Shown: positions 55,319-63,576, counted from the stretch's first letter. The stretch is DNA of 64,000 nucleotides from Betaproteobacteria bacterium Ga0077526 (GCA_001464765.1 LNDV01000022.1:22702-86701), one strand, 5' to 3'. Notes: generated from the sequence alone by a model not told the origin. Made by a program: numbers and translations.

Positions 55319-55618
55319 ATGCCACGGGTAACGCGTCGGCCGCTCGCGCAGACCGACATCCTCGAGGCCTGGGACTTCATCGCCGACGACAGCGTATCGG
55401 CCGCCGATCGCTGGGTCGATCACCTGGACGAGCAGTTCCGGCTGCTGGCAACGCAGCCCATGATGGGGCGTGCCCGCGAAGAACTCGCGCCCGGTGTGCG
55501 CAGTTTCCCAGTCGGGCAGTTCGTTATCTTCTACGTACCGCTCCACGACGGGATCGATGTCGTCCGTGTGCTCCATGGCGCTCGCGACGTCGGCGTGATG
55601 TTCGATCCGGAGCCTTAG
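55319..55618 (+). CDS. ParE/RelE-superfamily toxin
   Basis: 99 residues. L-A-Q-T-D-I-L-E-A-W-D-F-I-A start, M-M-G-R-A-R-E-E-L-A-P-G-V-R-S-F-P-V-G-Q-F core and V-V-R-V-L-H-G-A-R-D-V end are the ParE pattern. ParE proteins generally poison DNA gyrase; RelE-like ones cut mRNA. The ParD partner favours ParE. Complete and apparently functional. Confidence 0.92.
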   Translation: MPRVTRRPLAQTDILEAWDFIADDSVSAADRWVDHLDEQFRLLATQPMMGRAREELAPGVRSFPVGQFVIFYVPLHDGIDVVRVLHGARDVGVMFDPEP

Positions 55619-55843
55619 TCACCGCTTTGACATGACACCTTGGGCCATCATCGCCGCGGCCCCTGGAGTCGAATGGCAACGAGATTCGCGGCGGGCGGTT
55701 CCCTGACCTCCTCTCGCACGGAAAGCCTTCCGGGTACGCCGATGTGATCGGTCCGAAAGTCGAAGCGGCTCCTCCCCATCCGCGAACTCGGTGCTGTCGG
55801 CGCAGCGCGGGACACGAACGATGAAGATGCGCGGTGTGGGCAC
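55619..55843 (-). CDS. Small protein, second member of the paralogous pair, downstream of the SARP-like gene
   Basis: 74 residues from GTG 55843: M-P-T-P-R-I-F-I-V-R-V-P-R, like the start of the 54738 protein. Similarity is lost after about residue 20 and the C-terminal half is Arg/Ser-rich, so a frameshift is possible. DNA around the start, including about 20 bp upstream, is near-identical in the two genes. It begins 36 bp after the regulator stop on the same strand. Confidence 0.5.
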   Translation of the reverse strand: MPTPRIFIVRVPRCADSTEFADGEEPLRLSDRSHRRTRKAFRARGGQGTARRESRCHSTPGAAAMMAQGVMSKR

Positions 55844-55879
55844 CGTGTCCTCGTCGTCGACGGACCGCGAGCGCGATCG

Positions 55880-58800
55880 TCAGAGCAGTTCGAACAGCCT
55901 CGTGGCCGCGGCCGAGGGCGTCGCGCCGAGCGTCACGGAGAGGGTCTGGCGCAAACGCCGGAACACGGCCTTGGCTTCCGCGTGCCGGTCCGTGATCCGA
56001 AGACAGCGCATCTGCCCGAGATAGAAAACCTCTGCCAGCGGCTGGGCCACGATGCCGCGCTCGTAGAGCGCGATCGCGGCATCGTACTGCCCACCGGCTT
56101 CGAAGCGACGCCCCTGCTGCTCGACCTGCTTCAGGAACAGCGTGCGCAGATGCTCGCGCTTCGCGACGACCTCGGGATCGGCCGTCATGTCGGGGAGGAA
56201 CTCGCCGCCGTAGACGTCCACGACCAACGATCGCGCCGGCGAGACATCCTCGTCGTCGGATCGCCTGGCCAGCGTTTCGAATGCCCAGGCATCCACCCAG
56301 ACCAGGGCCGGATCGAGTCGCACCCGCCCATGCTGCATCTCCACGGCTTCCGGGCAACGAAGCAGGCTGCGGAGGCGCACGACCGCCGCTTTGAGGGCGT
56401 CTTCCGCATCGTCGGCCTCCGAGTCCTCCCAGAGGGCTTCCGCGAGCCGGGCGCGCGCCACGCCCGCCTCGCCGGCGCTGATCAGGCGGGCCAGCACCTG
56501 CAGCGGCCGGCGGGGCACCTTGCGACCGAAATCGATCTTCTCTTCGTCCCGGAAGAGCTCGAGCATTCCGAAGGTCCGGATGCGCAGCGGCCAGGGCCAA
56601 TGCGTCAAGGTTCGATCGGGCGCGTCCAGGTGCATCAGGCGGATGAGGGACCGGACTTCGTCGACATCCTGATGCTCCCGCAGCGCCAGAGCGCAAAGGT
56701 TCGCGAGGCCACTGTGGCTTCCGATGTAGCCGCGTCGCCCGCGCTTGCGCGCTTCCACCAGCGCGAGATGAAAGGTACGGAGGGCCTGAGCTTCGTCAGC
56801 TCTGGCGAGCTCGATATACGCCTGGATCGCCAGCCGCTCTGCGTCGGTCACGTGGATGCCGGCGCTCGCGCAGATGCGATGCTCCTCGTCGAGCAGCCGC
56901 TGCGCCTCATCGACTTGACCGAGCCGTGCGAGGATGTCGACCTTGTAGAGGCGGTTCCAGGTTGCCACGGCACGGAAGCCGGCGCGTTCGCAGGTGAGGA
57001 GATGTTCGTCGACCAATGTCGCGGCCTTGGCAATGTCGCCCGACGCCAGGAGCCACTGGAGCGTACGGATCTGACACAGGTAGGACAGGAGAGGACCGGC
57101 ACCCTCCGCGATGGCCTGCAGGCGCTCGAGGCAGGACTTAGCTTCGGCGATTCGCTGCACGCGGATCAATGTGATAAACAGGTCGGCCAGTCCGTGGGCT
57201 TCCAGGACGGGAAGCCGGTACTCCTCGCCGATGGCCAGCGCCGTGCGTGCGCTGCGCTGCGCCTCGACGCGATCCGGAATCATCAGCATGAGCGCCCCAT
57301 GCCAGGCGAGCCAGCGAACTCGTGCAACCGGTCCGCCGCGGCCGGCCATGGCGATCGGATGCACCCGGTCGGCCACCCGCTCGAAGAGGTCCATGTTCGC
57401 CGTCGGCCAGCAGTGCGTGACGATCACCGAACCCGTGAGCAGCGCGTCGTAGTCGCCGAGGTCCCGGTGGAACAGCGCGTCCTCCAGGAACGCGATGCCG
57501 CGGGTCACCAGGGGGTGGGTGACGTACCGGAAGCAGTACGGCGTCACGACCAGCCGCCAGCCTCGCAATTCGCTCGCGAAGTCGAGGTCCGCGTCCGGAT
57601 TCGTGAGGATGCCGGCGACCACCGTCGCCCACTCGAAGACCGGCTGGAAGCCGACGCCGGCCACCATACATGCGTCAACGAAGGCGAACGCCACCGCCAG
57701 TTGGCCTGCCACATCGCCGCGCGCTTCGAAGTGGTCGAAGCAAGCCTTCAGTTCCCGGCGCGCTGTTTCGTTATCGTTGAGGCTGCCCGCCACCGACCGC
57801 CAGAAGCGCAGCCACGGCTCGGCCACCAACACGTCGTCGGGCATGCCCTCGAACCAGTCGAGCACGGTCCGCCAACGCCCTGCCTCGGTGAGCGTCCGGG
57901 CGTGGGTTGTCACCAGCCGCCCTAGCCTCTCCCAGTCCCCGGCTTCGCGGTACAAGGCCACCGCCTCGGTAAGCTTGCCCTGCTGTTCCAGCAGCTCGGC
58001 CGCGCGGCCGGCGATGCGCACCCTGTCCTCCGCGGCGACTTCGGCCCGGAAGCGCGCCACCAGAAACTCCCGGAACAGGTCGTGGTACTGGTACGTGAGC
58101 TCGATCTCGACCTTGCGCTCCGTGAAGTACTGGCGCCGGTATAGCCAGTCGAGCAGTTTGCCCGCGTCGGGATTGCCCGTGAGCGATTGCGCCATGCTCA
58201 CCGTCACCTCGGGAAGCACGCTCGTGGCCAGCAGCATCGCGCGCACCGGCGCGTTGGCGCGCGCCAGGATCTCGCCGGCGAAGTACGCGAACAGTTCCTC
58301 GTGCGAGGTGCCCAGCCGCTCCCCGGGCGAGAAGGTGCGCGGCTGCGCGAGCAGCAGCACGAGTCCGGCGACCCAGCCGTCCACCCGCGCGTTGAGCGCG
58401 TCGATGTCCGCCGCGGTCGTGCCGGCGGTGGCCGCGATCGCGGCCGCTTCCCTGGAGTTCAGCCGCAGGTCGTCCCGGCCGATCAGCAGCACGGTGCCTT
58501 CGGCCTTCAGGCGCACCAACTCCTCCGGAAGAGCAGCACGACTCACCATCACCAGCGTGACCGCTTCCGGCAGTTCCGTGCACGCTTCCCGCAGGATCCG
58601 GTGGAAGGTCTCGGACGCGGCATCCTGGCAGTTGTCGAGTACCAGCACGGCCTGGCCGCCGAACAGCGAGAAGAAGGTCCGGAAGTACCGCCGCGCGAAG
58701 CCCTCGATGTCCGCGAGATACTCCTGGGTGAGGAAAGGCAAGTCGATCTTGCGCCTCCCCGCGATCGCCCGCGCGAGTACGTTGAGGTAGAAGAACAGCG

Positions 58801-59023
58801 TCGCCGGATCGAGATCGCCTTCGTCGACCTGGAACCACCAGGTCTCGAGCCTACGCGCCTCCAGGTAGCTTGCCACCAGCGTGGACTTGCCCGCTCCGGG
58901 CGGACCGCTTACCCACACGACCGGCTTGCGCACGCGCCGGTCCAGCACCCGGAACAGGCGCTCGCGACGGATTGGACTGTGCAGCCTGGGACGGGTCAGC
59001 TTAGCAAGACGGGGCGGCTTCAA
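55880..59023 (-). CDS. Large STAND ATPase-TPR regulator with C-terminal wHTH-BTAD (SARP-like)
   Basis: 1047 residues from TTG 59023. MalT-like opening (A-K-L-T-R-P-R-L, then R-R-E-R-L-F), Walker A G-P-P-G-A-G-K-S-T ending near residue 48, and Walker B V-L-V-L-D-N. Long helical TPR-like repeats follow to about 830. Then comes an OmpR/SARP-type winged helix (I-R-T-F-G-M-L-E-L-F) and a BTAD domain to the end. SARP regulators usually put DNA-binding and BTAD first; here they come last. The TTG start is chosen because the family opening begins there; no ATG fits. A perfect 12-bp tandem repeat lies 39 bp upstream. Confidence 0.85.
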   Translation of the reverse strand: MKPPRLAKLTRPRLHSPIRRERLFRVLDRRVRKPVVWVSGPPGAGKSTLVASYLEARRLETWWFQVDEGDLDPATLFFYLNVLARAIAGRRKIDLPFLTQEYLADIEGFARRYFRTFFSLFGGQAVLVLDNCQDAASETFHRILREACTELPEAVTLVMVSRAALPEELVRLKAEGTVLLIGRDDLRLNSREAAAIAATAGTTAADIDALNARVDGWVAGLVLLLAQPRTFSPGERLGTSHEELFAYFAGEILARANAPVRAMLLATSVLPEVTVSMAQSLTGNPDAGKLLDWLYRRQYFTERKVEIELTYQYHDLFREFLVARFRAEVAAEDRVRIAGRAAELLEQQGKLTEAVALYREAGDWERLGRLVTTHARTLTEAGRWRTVLDWFEGMPDDVLVAEPWLRFWRSVAGSLNDNETARRELKACFDHFEARGDVAGQLAVAFAFVDACMVAGVGFQPVFEWATVVAGILTNPDADLDFASELRGWRLVVTPYCFRYVTHPLVTRGIAFLEDALFHRDLGDYDALLTGSVIVTHCWPTANMDLFERVADRVHPIAMAGRGGPVARVRWLAWHGALMLMIPDRVEAQRSARTALAIGEEYRLPVLEAHGLADLFITLIRVQRIAEAKSCLERLQAIAEGAGPLLSYLCQIRTLQWLLASGDIAKAATLVDEHLLTCERAGFRAVATWNRLYKVDILARLGQVDEAQRLLDEEHRICASAGIHVTDAERLAIQAYIELARADEAQALRTFHLALVEARKRGRRGYIGSHSGLANLCALALREHQDVDEVRSLIRLMHLDAPDRTLTHWPWPLRIRTFGMLELFRDEEKIDFGRKVPRRPLQVLARLISAGEAGVARARLAEALWEDSEADDAEDALKAAVVRLRSLLRCPEAVEMQHGRVRLDPALVWVDAWAFETLARRSDDEDVSPARSLVVDVYGGEFLPDMTADPEVVAKREHLRTLFLKQVEQQGRRFEAGGQYDAAIALYERGIVAQPLAEVFYLGQMRCLRITDRHAEAKAVFRRLRQTLSVTLGATPSAAATRLFELL

Positions 59024-59061
59024 GGCTCTGGCACCAGTTGCGGTGAGTGAACGCCCGAGAC

Positions 59062-59085
59062 GGTGACGGATTGGGTGACGGATTG
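59062..59085 (-). promoter_or_regulatory. Perfect 12-bp tandem repeat upstream of the SARP-like regulator
   Basis: GGTGACGGATTG twice in a row on the plus strand (CAATCCGTCACC on the coding strand), ending 39 bp before the proposed TTG start. The related pair at 54779-54802 stands 41 bp before its gene. Same unit, period and distance suggest an operator shared by the regulator and the amidase unit. Confidence 0.55.
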
Positions 59086-59674
59086 CGATCGGGGCAACCG
59101 CAGCGCCATGCTCGCCGGGCCACCGAGGGCCGCAGTGTAGGTTGGCTCTCGGCCACAGCGTCCTCGACGGGGCTGGAAACCACCGCGCTCCAAAAGGCTG
59201 GCTTCCCGGATCTTGGCGCGTGACCGACGTCGACCAAGCGGACCTTGTTTCGCTGCTTCTCCGCGCCCCAACCCCAATTGCCGGGGGTGCTCGCCGGGAC
59301 GACCCACTCAAGATCGAGTGCGCCGCGCACGCCAAGACCGCCGATCCGGTGACGCACGGTCCCGTTGTCTCCGGATTGGGTGAACTCCCAAGGTTGCGAA
59401 GTCTTGTGCACGCGGAGTCCCTCCAAGCTTAAGGATTCGGCATATGCTCTTGCCGCGCATGCTGCGGATTGTGCCTCACCTACACTGACTCGATAGCTCG
59501 CCTAAATCATACGAAGTGTGAGTTCTCGGCAAACTGGCGTCATCAATGACGAGGAAGACGTGAGGTGAAGAAGAGTTGATTCAATGGCCGCGATCGACGC
59601 GCCTCTGGAACGCCGCTCAAAAACGAACTCCTCCTGTACCTCCGCGAACGACCCTGAACGCCGTTGAACGACCC

Positions 59675-59689
59675 CTACTCCCACTCAAT
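59675..59689 (-). other. Putative attachment site: guaA 3'-end core, right copy
   Basis: CTACTCCCACTCAAT, identical to 52097-52111 and in the same orientation, encoding I-E-W-E-stop on the minus strand with ACA (Thr) before it. TACCGTCA is repeated at 59740 and 59752 to its right. No guaA body follows. Confidence 0.5.
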
Positions 59690-59899
59690 TGTCAACAAGG
59701 CCCGTCCTCCGAGGGAAACCGCTACTGTAAGTTGTGGGCTACCGTCAGCGATACCGTCAGATCATCGGCTCTTGAGGCAACACCTGTCGGTCACACGATA
59801 CCCGCTGCCGCATACCCGGTTTCGGAAAGCTCTCTAGCGGCTTCAGCCTCCCCTTCCGCATTGCGAGTCGCTTGATCCCGTTAGGGGCAACAGTCGGCG

Positions 59900-60532
59900 T
59901 CAAGCCAAAAAGCTGAACCATCGCCTCTCGGACACGATGACGAGCGGCGCACCCTCCCGCTGGTACTTCACGGCCTTCTCGATCTTCGTCCCGAACGACT
60001 CGGCGACGTACGCGTCACTACCGTGGGCGCCGATGACCAGGTAGTGCAGATCCTTCCGGACTCCCGGTAGGACAGTCCCACCTGCCAGTTCGATAACTTG
60101 CTGAACCCGACGCCGCGGCCCGAAGACGAAGTCTCCAGTGAGGCAGAAATTCCGCCCAGCGTGAATAACCTCGGCGGAGTCGTCACACGGTAGAGTCGTC
60201 GGGCCAGCTGCCGCTCCGCCAGCCTGCTCGACGTTACCGCCGATCAAGTCTTCGAGCGTCTGCTTGAGGTGCTCAAGTTCCTCGGCGGACAGATGACCAT
60301 CCGCGAGCGCCGCCCGGACGCGACTGGCCACCACATCCCCAGGCCACTGCCCTGCGATCTCCGGGTTCTGCGACAGCCAGAGGTTCAGGTGGTAGACCTC
60401 CTCCGGGACCAATTGTCGATCGGCGAGCAAGCCCCTCACCAAACCGGTGAGCTCATTCAGACAACGGCGAAGCTTTGCGTCGGCCAAAACCTTCCGAACG
60501 CCTGCGTCCTGCGGGATGTAGTCCTTGCCCAT
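59900..60532 (-). CDS. Stand-alone BRCT-domain protein
   Basis: 210 residues. The C-terminal ~85 form a BRCT domain of the DNA-ligase/RFC type: F-C-L-T-G-D-F, then V-I-E-L-A-G-G-T-V, and D-L-H-Y-L-V-I-G followed by K-I-E-K-A-V-K-Y and the final W. The N-terminal ~110 residues are helical, with two similar segments (L-L-A-D-R-Q-L-V-P-E-E-V and A-L-A-D-G-H-L-S-A-E-E-L), perhaps a tellurite-resistance-like helical repeat. May bind DNA ends or phosphoprotein; role unknown. ATG 60532 has GGAGGG upstream. Confidence 0.8.
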   Translation of the reverse strand: MGKDYIPQDAGVRKVLADAKLRRCLNELTGLVRGLLADRQLVPEEVYHLNLWLSQNPEIAGQWPGDVVASRVRAALADGHLSAEELEHLKQTLEDLIGGNVEQAGGAAAGPTTLPCDDSAEVIHAGRNFCLTGDFVFGPRRRVQQVIELAGGTVLPGVRKDLHYLVIGAHGSDAYVAESFGTKIEKAVKYQREGAPLVIVSERRWFSFLA

Positions 60533-60625
60533 CACTTTGCCCTCCCACTACTGAACCCATTCTAGCGGTCGCAGCCGCCGCTTACAGGCTCACCCCCTGA
60601 GCCTCCCCACCGGCATCCTGCGGCG

Positions 60626-60829
60626 GTGTTCTCGCCGTGGCATTCCACCTTCCACATCGGTCCCTGCTGGCACTGCCGGTACTTCGCCGGGATGCTCGAC
60701 TCGTCGTCGGCTCTGTGCGACCGGGATGAATTCCCGCGGGTGCGGTCGATGGCCCGGGAGGGGTGCTCGGGCTTCGAGCGCGAGCCTGGGTCGGATGACG
60801 ACGTGCCAGAATTGTCCCGCGATGGCTGA
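60626..60829 (+). CDS. Small Cys-rich protein
   Basis: 67 residues from GTG 60626. A C-W-H-C pair at about 14-17, a third Cys in A-L-C-D-R, a fourth in E-G-C, then F-E-R-E-P-G-S-D-D-D. The Cys arrangement suggests a zinc-ribbon-like fold, and I associate this pattern with small proteins of unknown function in proteobacterial accessory DNA. No strong ribosome-binding site. Confidence 0.55.
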   Translation: MFSPWHSTFHIGPCWHCRYFAGMLDSSSALCDRDEFPRVRSMAREGCSGFEREPGSDDDVPELSRDG

Positions 60830-60910
60830 GCCCCGACGCCGGGACCCAATACGACCTGTCCGCGTGCTCACTTCACTTCATCATCCCGCCTCAGAATTGA
60901 ATAGGAATCG

Positions 60911-63088
60911 ATGCAAATGAATGCATCTCGAAAAGAGTCGGAGGTTTTCAAGGATCTGGCGGCGCTTTGCCGCGAGCCAGGGTACATGCATGCGCTTGCT
61001 TACCTTTGTTTCAGAGACAACGTGATCTTCCATTCTGGGAAACTCCGGGATCGCGACTTGGAGGGCATGTTCTCCCCCTCTCGATTGATCCGCACAGAGC
61101 TCGCCACGCTCTTCGGACTATTAATGAAGGCGCCGATCGATTGGACTTTGCCTTCTCCGCGGACGACACAGGACTATGTAGACCGGTCAGACACCCTCCT
61201 TTCCGAGCTCCACGACTCTCTTTCGTCGGAGTGCTGGTCCGGGGTTACCGCGGAATCTATTGCGGGCGGGGCCAATCCATTTGAGCGCGGAGAGGTACTG
61301 CGGGAACCCATCTTCTATGCCGGCGAGTCTGCATACAATTTTCAGTATCTTGACCTTGCTGTGCGCAAATACGCTGCGGATTCGGAAATTCTCGCTTCGG
61401 AGTATGGATTCACGGTCAAACAAGCTACCGTCGTGGCGAGAGCAATTGATGAAGTACAAGGCGATCGCCTAGAGACCGCTGCGAAGCACCTACGGAAAAC
61501 GCGCCTCGATGCGATCACCGCAACGTCATTCTTCCTCTTTACGATAGATGAAGTGGCAGCGAAGACGTCCCTTCCCGCATCCATAGTAGAAAACGTCCTT
61601 AACCAATTCACATTGCTCGATTCCGAAAGCAATCCAACGTTCAACGCCCTCTCCGATTACAACGTTGTAACCGTCCGTCCCATCTTGAAGACGCCGACCG
61701 GCGAATTGCTTCTACTTCATGGTTACTCCCTGGCCGAGGCCATCTATGAGGGACCCCACCATTGGCTTTACCAGCTACCACAGTACCGCCAGACGCTTGC
61801 AACGAATAGAGGGCAGTTCACAGAGCATTTTGTCGCCGAAAGGCTCACTCGCGTGTTTGGCGCTGACCATGTCCACTCCAGTGTCGAGTTGGAGAGATCA
61901 AAGGGATCTCGTCTCTCTGAAATAGATGTCCTTGTGATCTGGGGTGATCGCGTCATTGTCGTTCAAGCCAAATCGAAGCGGCTTACGCTTGCCTCTCGAA
62001 AAGGCAATGATCAGATTATCAGGGACGACTTCAGAAGAGCCGTGCAAGATTCCTACGATCAGGGCCTCACTTGCGCGAGAGCTTTGGTTGCGGGCGGAAT
62101 TCGTGTTCTATCCCCAGACGGGAGACCTGTCGATGTTCCAGAGCGAATCAAGGACGCGTACATCCTCTGTATCGTTGTTGATCACTATCCGGCGCTAAGC
62201 TTTCAGGCGCGTCAGTTCCTCAAGGCCGAATCCGACTCGATCGTGCAACTTCCCTTGGTCACGGATGTGTTCGCCTTGGATGCCATGACCGAGATGCTAG
62301 ATTCTCCGCTGCATCTACTCAGCTATTTTAATCTCCGCGCAAAGTACTCCGATCGACTCCTAGCCTCGCAGGAACTAACCATTCTTGCCTATCACCTGAA
62401 GAGGAATCTCTGGGTCAGCGCGGAAGTGAGCATGCTTCACGTCGCAGACGACTTTTCGTCCAGCCTAGATATCGCGATGGCCGTGCGGCGCACTGGCATA
62501 CCGGGAGAAGCCGTACCTGATGGCGTACTCACTCGCTTCAGACACACAACGCTCGGGCGAATCATCGACGCGATTGAAGCACGGCCAGAACGCGCCACCA
62601 TAGCCCTTGGCCTCCTTATTCTCTCATTGAGTGAGCAGGCGACGACGGAAATGTCTAGCGCAGTTAACCTGATCGCAGCTCGATCTCGCACGGATCACAG
62701 GACGCACGACATCACGTTCACCTTCAATGAGGGTATTGGCATAACCTTTCTGTGTTCAGATGAAAAGCTTGACGCCGCGGCCAGAGGGATGAAGGCCTAC
62801 TGCGAGCGGCGCAAGTACGTTCAGAAGGCCTATCAATGGTTCGGCCTCTGCATGTCGTCGAAGGGACCCCACTTGCGATTCGGCTTGTTTCTAGACTATC
62901 CGTGGCAATCAGATGAATCTATGGAAGAGAGAACGCGGCATATGAAAGCGGCGGGCCCTATGGATAAAGAGCTTCTTGGGTTGATAAACAGGAAATCCAA
63001 GAAGCGGAAAACGGGGCGCAATGAACTGTGTCCCTGCGGGAGTGGACGCAAGTTCAAAATGTGCTGCCTTAACCGCAATGACCGCTAG
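60911..63088 (+). CDS. PD-(D/E)XK nuclease-like protein with C-terminal SEC-C zinc motif
   Basis: 725 residues. A restriction-endonuclease-like core lies at about 300-355: E305/E310 in T-E-H-F-V-A-E-R-L, Asp339 in S-E-I-D-V-L-V, then V-V-Q-A-K354 (D-...-Q-x-K). The C-terminus is a SEC-C zinc motif, C707-x-C-G-S-G-x-K-F-K-x-C718-C719. The N-terminal 300 and residues 380-690 are unrecognised. Clearly AT-richer than the rest of the window, with different codon use, so recently acquired. Could be a defence or nucleic-acid-processing factor. Start has AGGAA upstream. Confidence 0.8.
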   Translation: MQMNASRKESEVFKDLAALCREPGYMHALAYLCFRDNVIFHSGKLRDRDLEGMFSPSRLIRTELATLFGLLMKAPIDWTLPSPRTTQDYVDRSDTLLSELHDSLSSECWSGVTAESIAGGANPFERGEVLREPIFYAGESAYNFQYLDLAVRKYAADSEILASEYGFTVKQATVVARAIDEVQGDRLETAAKHLRKTRLDAITATSFFLFTIDEVAAKTSLPASIVENVLNQFTLLDSESNPTFNALSDYNVVTVRPILKTPTGELLLLHGYSLAEAIYEGPHHWLYQLPQYRQTLATNRGQFTEHFVAERLTRVFGADHVHSSVELERSKGSRLSEIDVLVIWGDRVIVVQAKSKRLTLASRKGNDQIIRDDFRRAVQDSYDQGLTCARALVAGGIRVLSPDGRPVDVPERIKDAYILCIVVDHYPALSFQARQFLKAESDSIVQLPLVTDVFALDAMTEMLDSPLHLLSYFNLRAKYSDRLLASQELTILAYHLKRNLWVSAEVSMLHVADDFSSSLDIAMAVRRTGIPGEAVPDGVLTRFRHTTLGRIIDAIEARPERATIALGLLILSLSEQATTEMSSAVNLIAARSRTDHRTHDITFTFNEGIGITFLCSDEKLDAAARGMKAYCERRKYVQKAYQWFGLCMSSKGPHLRFGLFLDYPWQSDESMEERTRHMKAAGPMDKELLGLINRKSKKRKTGRNELCPCGSGRKFKMCCLNRNDR

Positions 63089-63214
63089 TCGCGTTGCCCT
63101 GCGCACGAGGTCCAGGGCCACCGCGTGGGCCGGCCAGTTGCCGCTCGCCTCTGCCATCTGCGATAGCCTCTCCGGGCTTACCGCGCTCACCAGGACGAGC
63201 TCCTCATACCTCAC
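62909..63214 (-). CDS. Doubtful small protein overlapping the nuclease-like gene
   Basis: 101 codons from GTG 63214, which overlaps the stop of the next gene (GTGA). The first ~50 residues (R-Y-E-E-L-V-L-V-S-A-V, L-S-Q-M-A-E-A-S-G-N-W-P-A) look like a real soluble protein. The rest runs 180 bp antisense into the 60911-63088 gene, so this is probably a truncated gene left by the insertion of that DNA. Confidence 0.35.
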   Translation of the reverse strand: MRYEELVLVSAVSPERLSQMAEASGNWPAHAVALDLVRRATRLAVIAVKAAHFELASTPAGTQFIAPRFPLLGFPVYQPKKLFIHRARRFHMPRSLFHRFI

Positions 63215-63576
63215 GAAGAGTATGTGGTGCCGCACGAACGGCACGAGACGACGACAAGCCCTCCTTCCCACACTTCGACCAACAGATGCCCGATTCCGTC
63301 GCACGGGCACGGAAGCGGTTCCGCAGAGCGCAGCGAAGCCCATGCGTCCACAAAGCGAGTGACGTGTTCATCCGTCGCGTGGTTTTCGATCAACTGATCC
63401 ACGATGCGTGTCAGGATCTCGGGGTAGCGCACTTGATGCCTCACTTCTTCACGGATCCGACACAGTAGCGACCGAAGTGTCGGGTGCGAGGGCTGGCAGC
63501 GCCAGTATCGCTGCGTGATGCTGGGAGGGTCAGCACACGCGCCTGCTGGATGTTGTCTCGCGTCGCGGTGCCGCAT
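63211..63576 (-). CDS. Unrecognised small protein with terminal Cys motif
   Basis: 121 residues. The first ~30 are low quality. From about residue 30 it reads as a helical protein (L-L-C-R-I-R-E-E-V, H-V-T-R-F-V-D-A-W-A) ending in a possible zinc knuckle: C-P-C at about 90 and C-R-S-C-G near the end. Coupled by GTGA to the doubtful gene downstream. No function assigned. Confidence 0.45.
   Translation of the reverse strand: MRHRDARQHPAGACADPPSITQRYWRCQPSHPTLRSLLCRIREEVRHQVRYPEILTRIVDQLIENHATDEHVTRFVDAWASLRSAEPLPCPCDGIGHLLVEVWEGGLVVVSCRSCGTTYSS

Larger units (their letters stand above)
59024..59899. other. 876-bp region: regulator promoter and second att-like site
   Basis: No gene is confidently supported. 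A minus-strand frame from a TTG at 59426 to 59001 has protein-like Trp/Gly-rich sequence in its first 85 codons but overlaps the regulator and matches nothing known; it may be a remnant. The region holds the 12-bp tandem repeat, the right 15-bp guaA-like core, and two TACCGTCA motifs at 59740 and 59752. Confidence 0.5.

Noticed and set aside
55982..57925. 647-codon plus-strand open frame
   Set aside because: Antisense to the STAND-BTAD regulator, whose Walker and wHTH motifs fix the true strand.
59001..59426. Minus-strand frame from TTG with protein-like Trp/Gly-rich sequence
   Set aside because: Overlaps the regulator start, ends in the 12-bp repeat translated as Pro/Ser/Asn, and matches no family; kept only as a possible remnant.
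52112..59674. Integrase gene for the putative island
   Set aside because: No tyrosine or serine recombinase frame was found between the two att-like cores, so island A, if real, has lost its integrase or was mobilised in trans.
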